Shown: positions 1 to 7,099 of the stretch, piece after piece
Layout of the letters: every line of letters begins with the position of its first letter
How positions within the stretch are numbered: position 1 is the stretch's first letter
Assembly (NCBI RefSeq): GCF_046557615.1
Contig: NZ_JBKIII010000001.1
Span: 1,116,001-1,180,000, forward strand
DNA length: 64,000 nucleotides
DNA from: Haloferax sp046557615
Lineage (GTDB): Archaea > Halobacteriota > Halobacteria > Halobacteriales > Haloferacaceae
Direction of reading: 5' to 3'
The notes under the pieces: model-generated
What the model was told of the DNA's origin: nothing
Databases searched by the model: none
What the model saw: the letters and a program-made list of their open reading frames with translations, nothing else
Made by a program: the position numbers and the translations under genes

Positions 1-1
1 C

Positions 2-409
2 TACCGAATCAGCGTGAACGGTACTGTCGTCGCCGAGCGAGGAGATGCCGACGGCGGAGTAACCGTCAGACGTGGGGTCGCCGTCGCAACGCCACGATTC
101 GAGTCGGAGACGATTTCGCTCGATAGCGACGACTCGGCAAGCATCGCGGGGCGGACTGACGCCGTTCGGCTCGTCGTCAACCCTGATGGAAACACGACCG
201 TCGAGACGATTCGAGTCAACGACCGCGTCGTACTGCATCGACCGACAGGCATCGAAGGAACGCACGTCGTGAACGTCTCGGCGAGCGCTGCTCCGCTGAT
301 TCGTGCCGAAGTGAGCGGACCCACACCGTCCGGAACGATTGTCGCCGATGCAACCGTGTACGACGTCGAAACGACGACCATGGAGGTGACCGTGGATGCG
401 ACTGCATGA
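2..409 (+). CDS. C-terminal part of a pilin-like haloarchaeal protein (5' end outside window)
   Basis: The reading frame is open from base 2, so the start lies upstream of the window; 135 residues are visible. They are acidic, rich in Val, Thr and Ala, and have short alternating beta-type stretches with no membrane helix or cysteine. The composition suits the globular beta part of a secreted or surface-anchored protein. The next two genes overlap it and both begin with a short head, an 'RGQL' motif and one hydrophobic helix, which is the look of haloarchaeal type IV pilin-like families (DUF7261/7262/7263/7266 group). I infer that this is another member whose N-terminal helix is cut off. The stop codon overlaps the next gene by 14 nt, so the three are probably co-transcribed. 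The exact family is not certain. Confidence 0.6.
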   Translation, partial: YRISVNGTVVAERGDADGGVTVRRGVAVATPRFESETISLDSDDSASIAGRTDAVRLVVNPDGNTTVETIRVNDRVVLHRPTGIEGTHVVNVSASAAPLIRAEVSGPTPSGTIVADATVYDVETTTMEVTVDATA

Positions 410-824
410 GACAGGTTCGTCCACTGACTCGTCTCGCGGGCAACTCTCGCTCACGGTCGTCGAAGCGGCGGTTGCAACCCTGCTCATCTTGGCGGTAACT
501 GCATCGTTTGCACTCACCCCGCCAGCACCGACGACCACTGCGCCCGACGAGACGGCGGCACGTGCGGCAACGCTCCTCGCGACGACACCTGCTGACGGGA
601 CGGGCACAGTCCTCGGTGCCGCGTGCGGTTCGGAGGCCGAACTTGGGACGCGTGAAGACCAACTCCTCGCAATACTCGCATCCAGTCTTCCGGATGGTGC
701 GTTCGTCCACCTCGAAACGCCAGTCGGTTCTGTGGGAACGCCCCCACCGAGTAGTGCGCGGGTCGGGTCTGCACCAGCAGTCGTCCCCGAGTGTTCTGCG
801 ACGTTGGAAGTGTGGTACCCATGA
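396..824 (+). CDS. Pilin-like membrane-anchored protein (DUF7262-like)
   Basis: The protein has 142 residues. A short polar head ends in 'SRGQLSLTVVEAAVA', followed by one hydrophobic helix (about residues 18-38) and a Pro/Thr-rich extracellular stretch. This resembles archaeal type IV pilin-like proteins, and the 'RGQLSL' start of the helix matches what I remember of the DUF7262 family. Function is unknown; such genes usually travel with relatives of the same build, as here, where it overlaps the upstream gene by 14 nt and the downstream gene by 4 nt (ATGA). Two cysteines occur in the exported part (near residues 73 and 134), which could pair. The family label is from memory; the membrane anchor and operon are seen directly. 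Confidence 0.7.
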   Translation: MRLHETGSSTDSSRGQLSLTVVEAAVATLLILAVTASFALTPPAPTTTAPDETAARAATLLATTPADGTGTVLGAACGSEAELGTREDQLLAILASSLPDGAFVHLETPVGSVGTPPPSSARVGSAPAVVPECSATLEVWYP

Positions 825-1345
825 GTCGCCGTCGCGAGAGTGAGACCGACCGCGGGCAACTCGTTCTCGTCTCCGGTGCGGTGGCCGCCGTCGCACTGCT
901 CGCACTCGTCGTCGTCCACGCGCAACTGGCCTACGTGCCGACTGGCGTCGAATCGGCAGCCCACGTCGAAGAGATTTCCACGGCCAGCGAACAGGCAGTT
1001 GCGGCCGCGACGCTCGACGTAAGCGGGCGGTTCGACTGGCCCGCACGGCAGGCCGCAGTCACCGACTTCACGTCTCGTCTCGACCCATCGCTGAGGCGGA
1101 TCGAACGCGCCTACACGGGGCCGGGTGGCGTCTCGATTTCGAGGAACGACTCTGCGGCCAGCGGATGGGCGCTGTCGAACTGTCCGTCGGGACCGTACCG
1201 TGCGTTCGGTCCCTGCATCGCCGACGAGGGCGTCGTCGTCCAAGAACGAGCAGGTGAGACAGCAATCGTTGCAGTGGTCATCGATATCGATATCGCTACA
1301 CCACGGCGACAAGCAGAACTGACGCTTGCGATTCGACCGGTGTAG
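821..1345 (+). CDS. Pilin-like membrane-anchored protein (DUF7261-like)
   Basis: The protein has 174 residues from the ATG at 821, which overlaps the stop of the previous gene (ATGA). A GTG at 791 in the same frame would add 10 residues but lies inside the upstream gene, so 821 is preferred. The N-terminus is charged and twin-Arg-rich ('SRRRESETDRGQLVL'), followed by a hydrophobic helix at about residues 15-33 and an exported acidic domain with two cysteines ('SNCPSGPYRAFGPC'). It has the same build as its neighbour: short head, RGQ motif, helix, soluble tail. This fits a DUF7261-type pilin-like protein. It is the last gene of the cluster; the following 170 nt are non-coding. Confidence 0.7.
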   Translation: MSRRRESETDRGQLVLVSGAVAAVALLALVVVHAQLAYVPTGVESAAHVEEISTASEQAVAAATLDVSGRFDWPARQAAVTDFTSRLDPSLRRIERAYTGPGGVSISRNDSAASGWALSNCPSGPYRAFGPCIADEGVVVQERAGETAIVAVVIDIDIATPRRQAELTLAIRPV

Positions 1346-1518
1346 CCCAGAAGGCGTCACCGGGAGTAGTCTCCGTTACTCACGCTCGGTGGGCTCAGAG
1401 CGATATTGAACGCCATCCATGGCAATTGCTAACATCTCATGGAGCGTACTCAGATACTGTACTCGAACCAGCGACGAGGGGGTAACACCGCTGGAGGGAG
1501 TGCGTAGGAGAAACAGTG

Positions 1519-1965
1519 ATGGCATCAGCAAGCACACCGCCAGGAACACCCGAGGCGAACGAACTCGTCGTTCGGCGGTTCCCAGAAGAGGTCGCAACCG
1601 AAGGGAACATCGATCTCATCGACGAAATTTGTACCGAAGATGTAGCCGACCACAGCCCGTTTGGAGAACAAAAGGGCCGTGAAGAACTCAAAGAACAACT
1701 ACGAGGCCTACGTGAATCCTTTAGTGACTTCTCGGCAACAGTCGAAGAACTCGTCACCAAAGACGACATGGTCGCCATGCGCGTGACGTTACGAGGGACG
1801 CACGATGGCCCGTTCATGGGCGCCGAACCAACCGGGAAAACGTTCGAAGTTGGAAATATGGTGTTCTCTCGCATCGAAAACGGCATGATTGCCGAGCGGT
1901 GGGTCCAACCGGACGTGTTCGGAATGCTCACGCAACTGGGTATCGTCGAAGCACCCGAGATGTGA
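1519..1965 (+). CDS. SnoaL-like ester cyclase family protein
   Basis: The protein has 148 residues from the ATG at 1519 (a GTG lies just before it at 1516). The fold signature is that of SnoaL-like/NTF2-like proteins: an N-terminal helix followed by 'DLIDEICTEDVADHSPFG', a middle 'FSDFSATVEELVTKDDMVA' and the typical 'F..G.M..E.W...D' ending ('FSRIENGMIAERWVQPDVFG'). In polyketide cyclases of this family the Asp and His residues act in an aldol cyclisation. In haloarchaea the members are orphan proteins of unknown substrate. No neighbour suggests a pathway. The family is clear; the reaction is unknown. Confidence 0.85.
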   Translation: MASASTPPGTPEANELVVRRFPEEVATEGNIDLIDEICTEDVADHSPFGEQKGREELKEQLRGLRESFSDFSATVEELVTKDDMVAMRVTLRGTHDGPFMGAEPTGKTFEVGNMVFSRIENGMIAERWVQPDVFGMLTQLGIVEAPEM

Positions 1966-1993
1966 GTTCACCGAACGACCACTTTTTAGCAAG

Positions 1994-2461
1994 TTACGCG
2001 GATTCACTTGGAGACACATCACCAATCGGCATCGTATAACAGACGGCAGTCCCCTCCAGAACGACCGTCTCGTCGTCGCGGGTAACCGTCGTCTCGAGTT
2101 CGGTAATCGGCTTGTCTTCTCGGACCGACGTGACCTCGACCCGGCCGGTGATGGTGTCGCCGGGGCGGACCGGGGCAACAAAGTCCCAGTTGACGTTGAG
2201 AAACACCGTCCCAGGACCGGGGAGGTCCTCGGCGACGACGGCATTGAGAATCGAACTCGTGATACCGCCCTGAACGACGATTTCGCCGAACGGCGACGCT
2301 GCGGCAACCGCCTCGTCGTAATGGAGCGGATTGTAGTCACCACTCAGCTCTGAGAACAACTCGATGTAGCTGGGTTCGATAGTACGCGACCGTTCGGCAG
2401 ATTGCCCGACAGAAGGAGCTCCACGCGGCCAGACCGTATGGGAGGTATCGCTACCCGCCAT
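1994..2461 (-). CDS. MaoC-like (R)-specific enoyl-CoA hydratase
   Basis: The protein has 155 residues with a single hot-dog fold. The hydratase signature is present: 'SGDYNPLHYDEAVAAASPFG' carries the catalytic Asp and the Asn/His pair of the D-x4-H motif, followed by the glycine-rich turn 'IVVQGGITSSIL'. Family members hydrate trans-2-enoyl-CoA to (R)-3-hydroxyacyl-CoA and feed fatty acid or polyhydroxyalkanoate metabolism. The N-terminal 30 residues are less conserved. The gene stands alone, and its upstream side is the structured non-coding region at 2462-2835. No PHA synthase is in the window, so the exact acyl-CoA substrate is open. Confidence 0.85.
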   Translation of the reverse strand: MAGSDTSHTVWPRGAPSVGQSAERSRTIEPSYIELFSELSGDYNPLHYDEAVAAASPFGEIVVQGGITSSILNAVVAEDLPGPGTVFLNVNWDFVAPVRPGDTITGRVEVTSVREDKPITELETTVTRDDETVVLEGTAVCYTMPIGDVSPSESA

Positions 2462-2835
2462 ACTACGTTTATTGGACTTCGGGAAGCATAGCTGTGAAGG
2501 TCAGAGACGTAAGCACTCGGCGGATAGAACACTGAAGAGAGAACACAGGCGGCCGGGCACCCGCCTGCGTCCTACGGACACTGGGGAAAACTCCCCATAC
2601 GCAACCCAATGCAGGTAGTTACCTGCAATCATAGTAAATCACGCACGAGGTGAAATAGTTTTTGACTGTCATTTAGTGGTCAACACAGCATCACATTTGA
2701 GACTCACAGAGATCCTAATTCGTTGCAATACCGAGACAGCGCTCCAACACGGCCGTCAACGTGTAATACAACGACAGGAAAGCGGCAGAAGCAACTCAGA
2801 GACGATAAAAATGAGTGACTTTCGGTCAGGCGTCG
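2462..2835. other. 374-nt non-coding interval with four consecutive inverted repeats
   Basis: No credible protein is encoded here. Between 2546 and 2627 four inverted repeats follow one another: 2546-2552/2561-2567 (7 bp, 8-nt loop), 2569-2572/2576-2579 (4 bp, loop TAC), 2582-2587/2592-2597 (6 bp, loop AAAC) and 2610-2617/2620-2627 (8-bp arms, GT centre). A T-run follows at 2659-2663 on the plus strand. The interval lies upstream of the MaoC gene and downstream of the globin gene, both on the minus strand. It could be a small RNA on either strand or the long leader of the MaoC gene. Confidence 0.5.
2610..2627. repeat. Perfect 18-bp palindrome TGCAGGTA-GT-TACCTGCA
   Basis: Two 8-bp arms are exact reverse complements around a GT centre. 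It could be a dimeric repressor site or, as RNA, a 7-bp hairpin with an AGTT loop. It is the last of four inverted repeats in 82 nt. Confidence 0.6.
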
Positions 2836-3201
2836 TCAGTCAGAGACGATATCGTCTTCGAGACTCGCTACCGCAGTCATCACGCTCGTGATGTTCTCGT
2901 CGCCAACGTCGAACGATTCGAGTGTATTCTGTAGGTGAACTGCAGTCGCCTCGAAATCGTCGTGGGTTAGCTCGAGATGCGCGTGCGCCTCCTGCATATC
3001 TGCGCCGGTGTACTCGACCGGGCCACCGGTGACAGAACTGAAGAACTGTACCTGGTGGGCGCGCAACGAGTTCATATCCGCATCCTCGAAGTACCCTTGC
3101 AGTTGTTCGTCCGCGAGCATCCGTTCGTAGAACTCGTCCACCACTGCGGAGAGTGCATCTTCACCACCGAGTCGCTCGTAAAGCGATTGTTCTCCCGACA
3201 T
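2836..3201 (-). CDS. Group I truncated haemoglobin (probable NO dioxygenase)
   Basis: The protein has 121 residues, the usual length of a 2/2 globin. It starts 'SLYERLGGEDAL', the standard group I opening. The B10 tyrosine is Tyr25 in 'EFYERMLADEQL', and the proximal haem ligand is His73 in 'YTGADMQEAHAHL', both as in mycobacterial trHbN, which oxidises nitric oxide to nitrate. The gene is transcribed away from an H-NOX (NO sensor) gene, sharing a 238-nt intergenic region. That pairing suggests NO detoxification beside NO sensing. A TATA-like box at 3265-3271 would give a leader of about 40 nt. The NO role is inferred from family residues and context. Confidence 0.93.
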   Translation of the reverse strand: MSGEQSLYERLGGEDALSAVVDEFYERMLADEQLQGYFEDADMNSLRAHQVQFFSSVTGGPVEYTGADMQEAHAHLELTHDDFEATAVHLQNTLESFDVGDENITSVMTAVASLEDDIVSD

Positions 3202-3264
3202 TAACGGGATATTTAGCCCATCTTTGATAAGTCTTCACAAATGTTAATTCATTGATTGAAACTG

Positions 3265-3271
3265 TTTTATA
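3265..3271 (-). promoter_or_regulatory. TATA-like box for the truncated haemoglobin gene
   Basis: On the minus strand this reads TATAAAA, preceded by a G-C-rich spacer. A start site would be expected near 3241, giving a short leader before the ATG at 3201. Confidence 0.5.
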
Positions 3272-3275
3272 GGAT

Positions 3276-3300
3276 CACGTGTCATATGTGTCCCACGTGT
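3276..3300. repeat. Direct repeat of CACGTGT, candidate operator in the globin/H-NOX intergenic region
   Basis: CACGTGT occurs at 3276-3282 and again at 3294-3300, 18 bp apart. Each copy contains the palindrome CACGTG. The pair sits directly upstream of the globin TATA box, where haloarchaeal activators commonly bind, and also upstream of the H-NOX gene on the other strand. Confidence 0.4.
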
Positions 3301-3439
3301 GACTTCGACCACATCGACTGCGTCACTGGGTGGGCGACGCCGGTTACATCTCCCATTTAGAAGCGCAACAAGTGCGGTGCGTGCATCGAGACAGAGACTA
3401 CTCGGGACGAGAAAACGGCCCGACGGTGGGTGGTGAGTC

Positions 3440-3988
3440 GTGCACGGAATCATTCTCACCAAGTTCAAAGACTTCGTCGTCGACACATACGACCGCAAGA
3501 TGTGGACGACGTTACAGCGAGAAGCTGACCTGCCCAGTCGACTCTACGTTCCCGTCGAGGAGTATCCCGACGAGGACGTATTCGCACTTCTCGATGCGGC
3601 ATCCGAACTCACCGACACATCGGTTCCCGACCTTCTCGAAGCGTTCGGTGAGTACCTGGTCCCACCACTGCTCGAAACGTACGGCGTCCACGTCGAACGA
3701 GACTGGACGGGACTCGAACTCATCGCCAACATCAAGGCATTCCACCGCGCGCTGCGGGAAAAGAACATCTCGACGTACACGACACCGAAAGTAGAGACCG
3801 GGTGGCGAGACAGCGAGACAGTGAGCGTCATCTATCGGTCCGAACGGCAGTTCTGCCACCTTGCGCGAGGCCTCATCCTCGGTGTCAGCGACCACTTCGA
3901 CGAACCGTACGAAATCAGCGAACCGACGTGTATGCACGAAGGAGACGGCGAGTGCGAATTCTTGGTGCGACAGGTTGCTAACGTCTAA
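3440..3988 (+). CDS. Stand-alone H-NOX (haem nitric oxide/oxygen binding) sensor protein
   Basis: The protein has 182 residues from a GTG start ('MHGIILTKFKDFV', the standard H-NOX opening). The proximal haem ligand is His102, and the propionate-binding Y-x-S-x-R motif is Tyr132, Ser134, Arg136, both at or next to canonical numbering. The distal-pocket Tyr that lets the Caldanaerobacter tengcongensis H-NOX hold O2 (Tyr140, five residues after the Arg) corresponds to Leu141 here, predicting an NO-selective haem. Cys139, Cys164 and Cys172 match the zinc/thiol site known from Shewanella and Vibrio H-NOX; the fourth ligand His161 is Glu here, with His166 nearby. There is no output domain, so the signal must pass to a partner. 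The next gene, 206 nt downstream on the same strand, is a chemoreceptor without its own sensor domain. Confidence 0.93.
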   Translation: MHGIILTKFKDFVVDTYDRKMWTTLQREADLPSRLYVPVEEYPDEDVFALLDAASELTDTSVPDLLEAFGEYLVPPLLETYGVHVERDWTGLELIANIKAFHRALREKNISTYTTPKVETGWRDSETVSVIYRSERQFCHLARGLILGVSDHFDEPYEISEPTCMHEGDGECEFLVRQVANV

Positions 3989-4134
3989 CCTCAGTGTGTG
4001 GTCGAAGTTTTGATTTTTTGATGGTGCGCTACGGACGGCTATTTGCCCAGTCAAAAGCGTCCGAAACGCGCTTTAGACGCCATAATCACCCATTTAACGC
4101 GGCTAAACAGACCACATAATGACAATCATCTCTG

Positions 4135-4139
4135 TATAT
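4135..4139 (+). promoter_or_regulatory. TATA-like box for the chemoreceptor gene
   Basis: The sequence TGTATATC places a start site near 4163. That is downstream of an in-frame ATG at 4144 and about 30 nt before the ATG at 4195, which therefore is the better translation start. Confidence 0.45.
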
Positions 4140-4194
4140 CAGAATGTCAATATTGTGCGAAGATTTATGGTTTCAGCAGAGACATTCGGGGAAT

Positions 4195-6048
4195 ATGGTA
4201 GATATTCGCAGGGCGCTTCTACCTAGATTCATACGCCGACGCTATTCGCTTCGATTCGGAGCGAAATTGGGGCTTATCGGCGTTGCCACCGGTGGGGTGG
4301 CACTAGGAGTGGGGCGAATGACGGCATACCAGGTACCGACAGAACTCGTGGCCGCAGCAGTTGGCGGCTTCGTCGTCAGTGGCGTTCTCGGTGGACTGAT
4401 GGCCCGGAGTACGATGAAATCGGTCAGTGCCATTCATTCGAACGCCGAGACGATGCGCGACGGAAACTTCGACGTCGAATTCGAGGAGGACCGCATCGAC
4501 ACAGTCGGCCAACTCTCGACGTCGCTCGCCGGTCTCCGCGACGCCGTCGCAGAACGACTGAACCAACTCTCGTCCGACCACGAGCAACTCGAAGCAAAGC
4601 ACCGTGAACTCGAATCCACAGCAGACGAGTACAGCGAGGAACTCGAAGCAGTTCGCGAACGGTTGGACTCCATCCAGCAAGAGCGCGAGCAGTTGAACAG
4701 AGAGAATGAACAGTTGAAGGCCATGGCGATGGAGTACGCTACCGTTCTCAACGAATGCGCTGCTGGCGACCTCTCGCAGCGGATGGACGAAGACGTCGAG
4801 AACGAGGTTGCTGCTCGGTTCGCCGCACAGTTCAACGAGATGATGACCGAGTTCGAGCAGTCGATGGTCGAAGCCGACAACTTCGCAAAAGAGGTTTCGA
4901 CGCTCAGCAACGAGGTCACTGTCAGTGCATCCGAGGTTCGCGAAGGCAGCGAACAGGTATCGGGAAGCCTCCACAGCATCTCCGACGTTGCAGAGACGCA
5001 GTACGATAATTTAGAGTCGGTCGCGATAGACATGAGCAACCTCTCTGCGACTATCGAAGAGATCGACGACTCGTCCAGCGACGTCGCTCAGATCGCCCAA
5101 CAGACCGTGGAAACGGGACGAGAAGGTCGTGAAGCGGCGACCGAAGCCATCGACGGGATGAAAGAAATCGAGCAAGAGTCCGTCGATACCGTCGAAGAGA
5201 TCGAGCAACTGGAGTCCAAAGTCCAGCAGATCGACGACCTCATCGACTTCATTCGAGAGATTGCAGAACAGACCAACATGCTGGCACTGAACGCGAACAT
5301 CGAAGCATCGCGTGCTGGCGAGTCTGGACAGGGCTTCGCAGTGGTCGCCCGCGAAATCAAGGAACTCGCAGAGGGGACGAAAGACGCCGCCACAGACATC
5401 GAAACACGACTCGAAGAGATTCAAGCTCAAACCTCGCAGACAGTCGAGGAAGTGCGCGACACCCGCGAACAGGTCGCTCGCCACACGGTCTCTGTCGAAA
5501 ACGCGGCTGACGCACTCAACCAGATTGCCGAGAACGCACAGGAGACCAACACCGGTGTGCAGGAGATTAGTCGGGTGACGAGCGAACAGGCCGAGGCGAC
5601 ACAGACAGTTCTTGCATCCGTCAACGACTCGACCGAAATCAGTGCCGAAACCGTCGAAGAGGCGACCGAAGCGGCGATGGGCGCAGACGAACAGACGCGC
5701 GCACTGGCCGCGGTTTCCGAGCGTTCGAGCGCGCTTGCAACGCAGGCGAACCGCCTGAACGAAGCACTGGGACAGTTCAGGACTCAGATGACAGTCGCCC
5801 CTGAGAACGGGGAGTTCCCAGAGGACGAGTCAGTGGAGTTCGAGAACGACCCGCTCGCTGGGGACCCACTCGAAGCAGACCAGTTCGAAGAACCACCGGC
5901 ACCCGACGAGGAAACGTTTGGCTTCGAAGATACGTCTGGAGAGTCCATCGACTTCGACGACGATTCGGACGAACACGACACAGCAGCAGACGACGAAGTG
6001 GACGAGAGAATGCCAGAATCGCAGGTAGACAGCACAGCAGAGCGATGA
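4195..6048 (+). CDS. Methyl-accepting chemotaxis transducer without an extracellular sensor domain
   Basis: The protein has 617 residues from the ATG at 4195. TM1 (about 22-40) and TM2 (about 51-70) are joined by a loop of only some 10 residues, so no external ligand-binding domain exists. A HAMP domain follows (about 71-122), then a long coiled coil, a second HAMP-like segment, and the methyl-accepting signalling region with the conserved tip 'EQTNMLALNANIEASRAGE'. The C-terminal 85 residues are very acidic. Such a receptor must respond to the membrane, to the cytoplasm, or to a partner protein; the upstream H-NOX is the obvious candidate. cheW follows after 43 nt and the rest of a che operon after that. 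An upstream ATG at 4144 adds 17 atypical residues and precedes the predicted transcription start. Confidence 0.92.
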   Translation: MVDIRRALLPRFIRRRYSLRFGAKLGLIGVATGGVALGVGRMTAYQVPTELVAAAVGGFVVSGVLGGLMARSTMKSVSAIHSNAETMRDGNFDVEFEEDRIDTVGQLSTSLAGLRDAVAERLNQLSSDHEQLEAKHRELESTADEYSEELEAVRERLDSIQQEREQLNRENEQLKAMAMEYATVLNECAAGDLSQRMDEDVENEVAARFAAQFNEMMTEFEQSMVEADNFAKEVSTLSNEVTVSASEVREGSEQVSGSLHSISDVAETQYDNLESVAIDMSNLSATIEEIDDSSSDVAQIAQQTVETGREGREAATEAIDGMKEIEQESVDTVEEIEQLESKVQQIDDLIDFIREIAEQTNMLALNANIEASRAGESGQGFAVVAREIKELAEGTKDAATDIETRLEEIQAQTSQTVEEVRDTREQVARHTVSVENAADALNQIAENAQETNTGVQEISRVTSEQAEATQTVLASVNDSTEISAETVEEATEAAMGADEQTRALAAVSERSSALATQANRLNEALGQFRTQMTVAPENGEFPEDESVEFENDPLAGDPLEADQFEEPPAPDEETFGFEDTSGESIDFDDDSDEHDTAADDEVDERMPESQVDSTAER

Positions 6049-6091
6049 TGGAACCGAGGACAGCGCACCGTATTCCAGAGGGTGCCTCTCG

Positions 6092-6595
6092 ATGAGCGAA
6101 CAGGCTATCGGGGTGGACAGCGGCGACCCCATCTCCCCAGAGTCCGTCATCGAATTCCTCGAATTCAGACTCGATGGACATCGGTACGCGCTGGAAGTGG
6201 GTCGAGTCGGACAGGTCATCTGGAAACCGGCGACGACTCGTGTTCCGAACGCCCCGAACGGCATCTACGGCTCGGCGAGCATCGAAGGCGACGTTGTCGT
6301 CGCTATCGATACCTACGAGGTCGTCGGCATCGACCGACCGTTTTCGGACCCGGAGGGTGGCTACCTCATCGTATTGGACCGCGGCGACACCCCGCAACCC
6401 GTTGGGCTCCTCGTCGAATCGGTCGATGGTATCGAGCGCCACCACATCGAGACGGTGTCGCCGCCGAGCGAAGGTGTCGCCCCGCTGGACGACGACTGGT
6501 TCAGAGCCAAAATTGTCTCCGAGACGGGACCGGACGTTCCCGTCTTCGACAGCCATCAACTCCTCGCTGCAATCCACCCGGCGACCACACGATAA
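6092..6595 (+). CDS. cheW: Chemotaxis coupling protein CheW
   Basis: The protein has 167 residues and is a single CheW/SH3-like domain ('FLEFRLDGHRYALEVGRVGQV', 'GIYGSASIEGDVVVAIDTY', 'VGLLVESVDGIERH'). CheW bridges chemoreceptors and the kinase CheA in the membrane array. It lies between the receptor gene and cheY in an all-plus-strand operon. It lacks the usual Arg in the 'RG.ii' turn before the second barrel ('NGIYGSASIEGDVV'), which may tune which receptors it couples. The 15-residue N-terminal extension is polar. Assignment is secure; receptor preference is inferred from gene order. Confidence 0.92.
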   Translation: MSEQAIGVDSGDPISPESVIEFLEFRLDGHRYALEVGRVGQVIWKPATTRVPNAPNGIYGSASIEGDVVVAIDTYEVVGIDRPFSDPEGGYLIVLDRGDTPQPVGLLVESVDGIERHHIETVSPPSEGVAPLDDDWFRAKIVSETGPDVPVFDSHQLLAAIHPATTR

Positions 6596-6669
6596 CACGA
6601 GACGACGCTGACCAACACAGGCCAAGACAGATGAACACAATCGAATCAAAACTCACGTAGGAATCACAC

Positions 6670-7047
6670 ATGTCAATTGGAATTCTAATCGTTGACGACT
6701 CGAACTACATGCGAAGCCGACTGAAAAGCGCACTCGACGACGATGCGTACGAAATCGTTGCCGAAGCCCAGAACGGCGCGTGGGCAGTTCAGAAGTACAA
6801 GGAACACGGCGACGACATCGACATCGTGTTGATGGACATCGTGATGCGGAAGGCAAACGGTGTGAAGGCGACCGCCGCCATCAAACACCTCGACAGGGAT
6901 GCGCGCGTCATCATGTGTACGAGCGTGGGTCAGCGAAAGAAGATGGACCTCGCCGCACGCGCAGGCGCAGACGGCTACATCACGAAACCCTTCGACGACG
7001 AAGAGATTACCAAAGCAATCCAGAGCATCCTCGCAGACCCAGCATGA
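6670..7047 (+). CDS. cheY: Chemotaxis response regulator CheY
   Basis: The protein has 125 residues, a lone receiver domain. The acid pocket is Asp9/Asp10 ('ILIVDDSNYMR'), the phospho-acceptor is Asp56 ('VLMDIVM'), the switch residues are Thr84/Ser85 ('CTSVGQ') and the conserved lysine is Lys106 ('ITKPF'). In archaea phospho-CheY does not bind the motor directly but acts through the CheF/ArlCDE adaptor; neither is in this window. It lies 74 nt after cheW and 52 nt before cheA. The kinase and the two CheC-type proteins downstream are the expected sources and sinks of its phosphoryl group. Confidence 0.94.
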   Translation: MSIGILIVDDSNYMRSRLKSALDDDAYEIVAEAQNGAWAVQKYKEHGDDIDIVLMDIVMRKANGVKATAAIKHLDRDARVIMCTSVGQRKKMDLAARAGADGYITKPFDDEEITKAIQSILADPA

Positions 7048-7086
7048 GTCATCCAGTGGAATCGCCACCGAACGCGTGTCCTAATC

Positions 7087-7093
7087 GGAGGAG
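7087..7093 (+). promoter_or_regulatory. Ribosome binding site fixing the GTG start of cheA
   Basis: GGAGGAG lies 6 nt before the GTG at 7100. This strong Shine-Dalgarno match supports the GTG as the real start of cheA inside the operon. Confidence 0.6.
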
Positions 7094-7099
7094 ACCACC

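Noticed and set aside
2676..2891. A 71-residue plus-strand frame next to the globin gene
   Set aside because: It runs into the antisense of the globin 3' end, and its composition is not protein-like.
4144..4194. Upstream ATG adding 17 residues to the chemoreceptor
   Set aside because: It precedes the transcription start predicted from the TATA-like box at 4135-4139, and the extra residues look unlike a receptor N-terminus.
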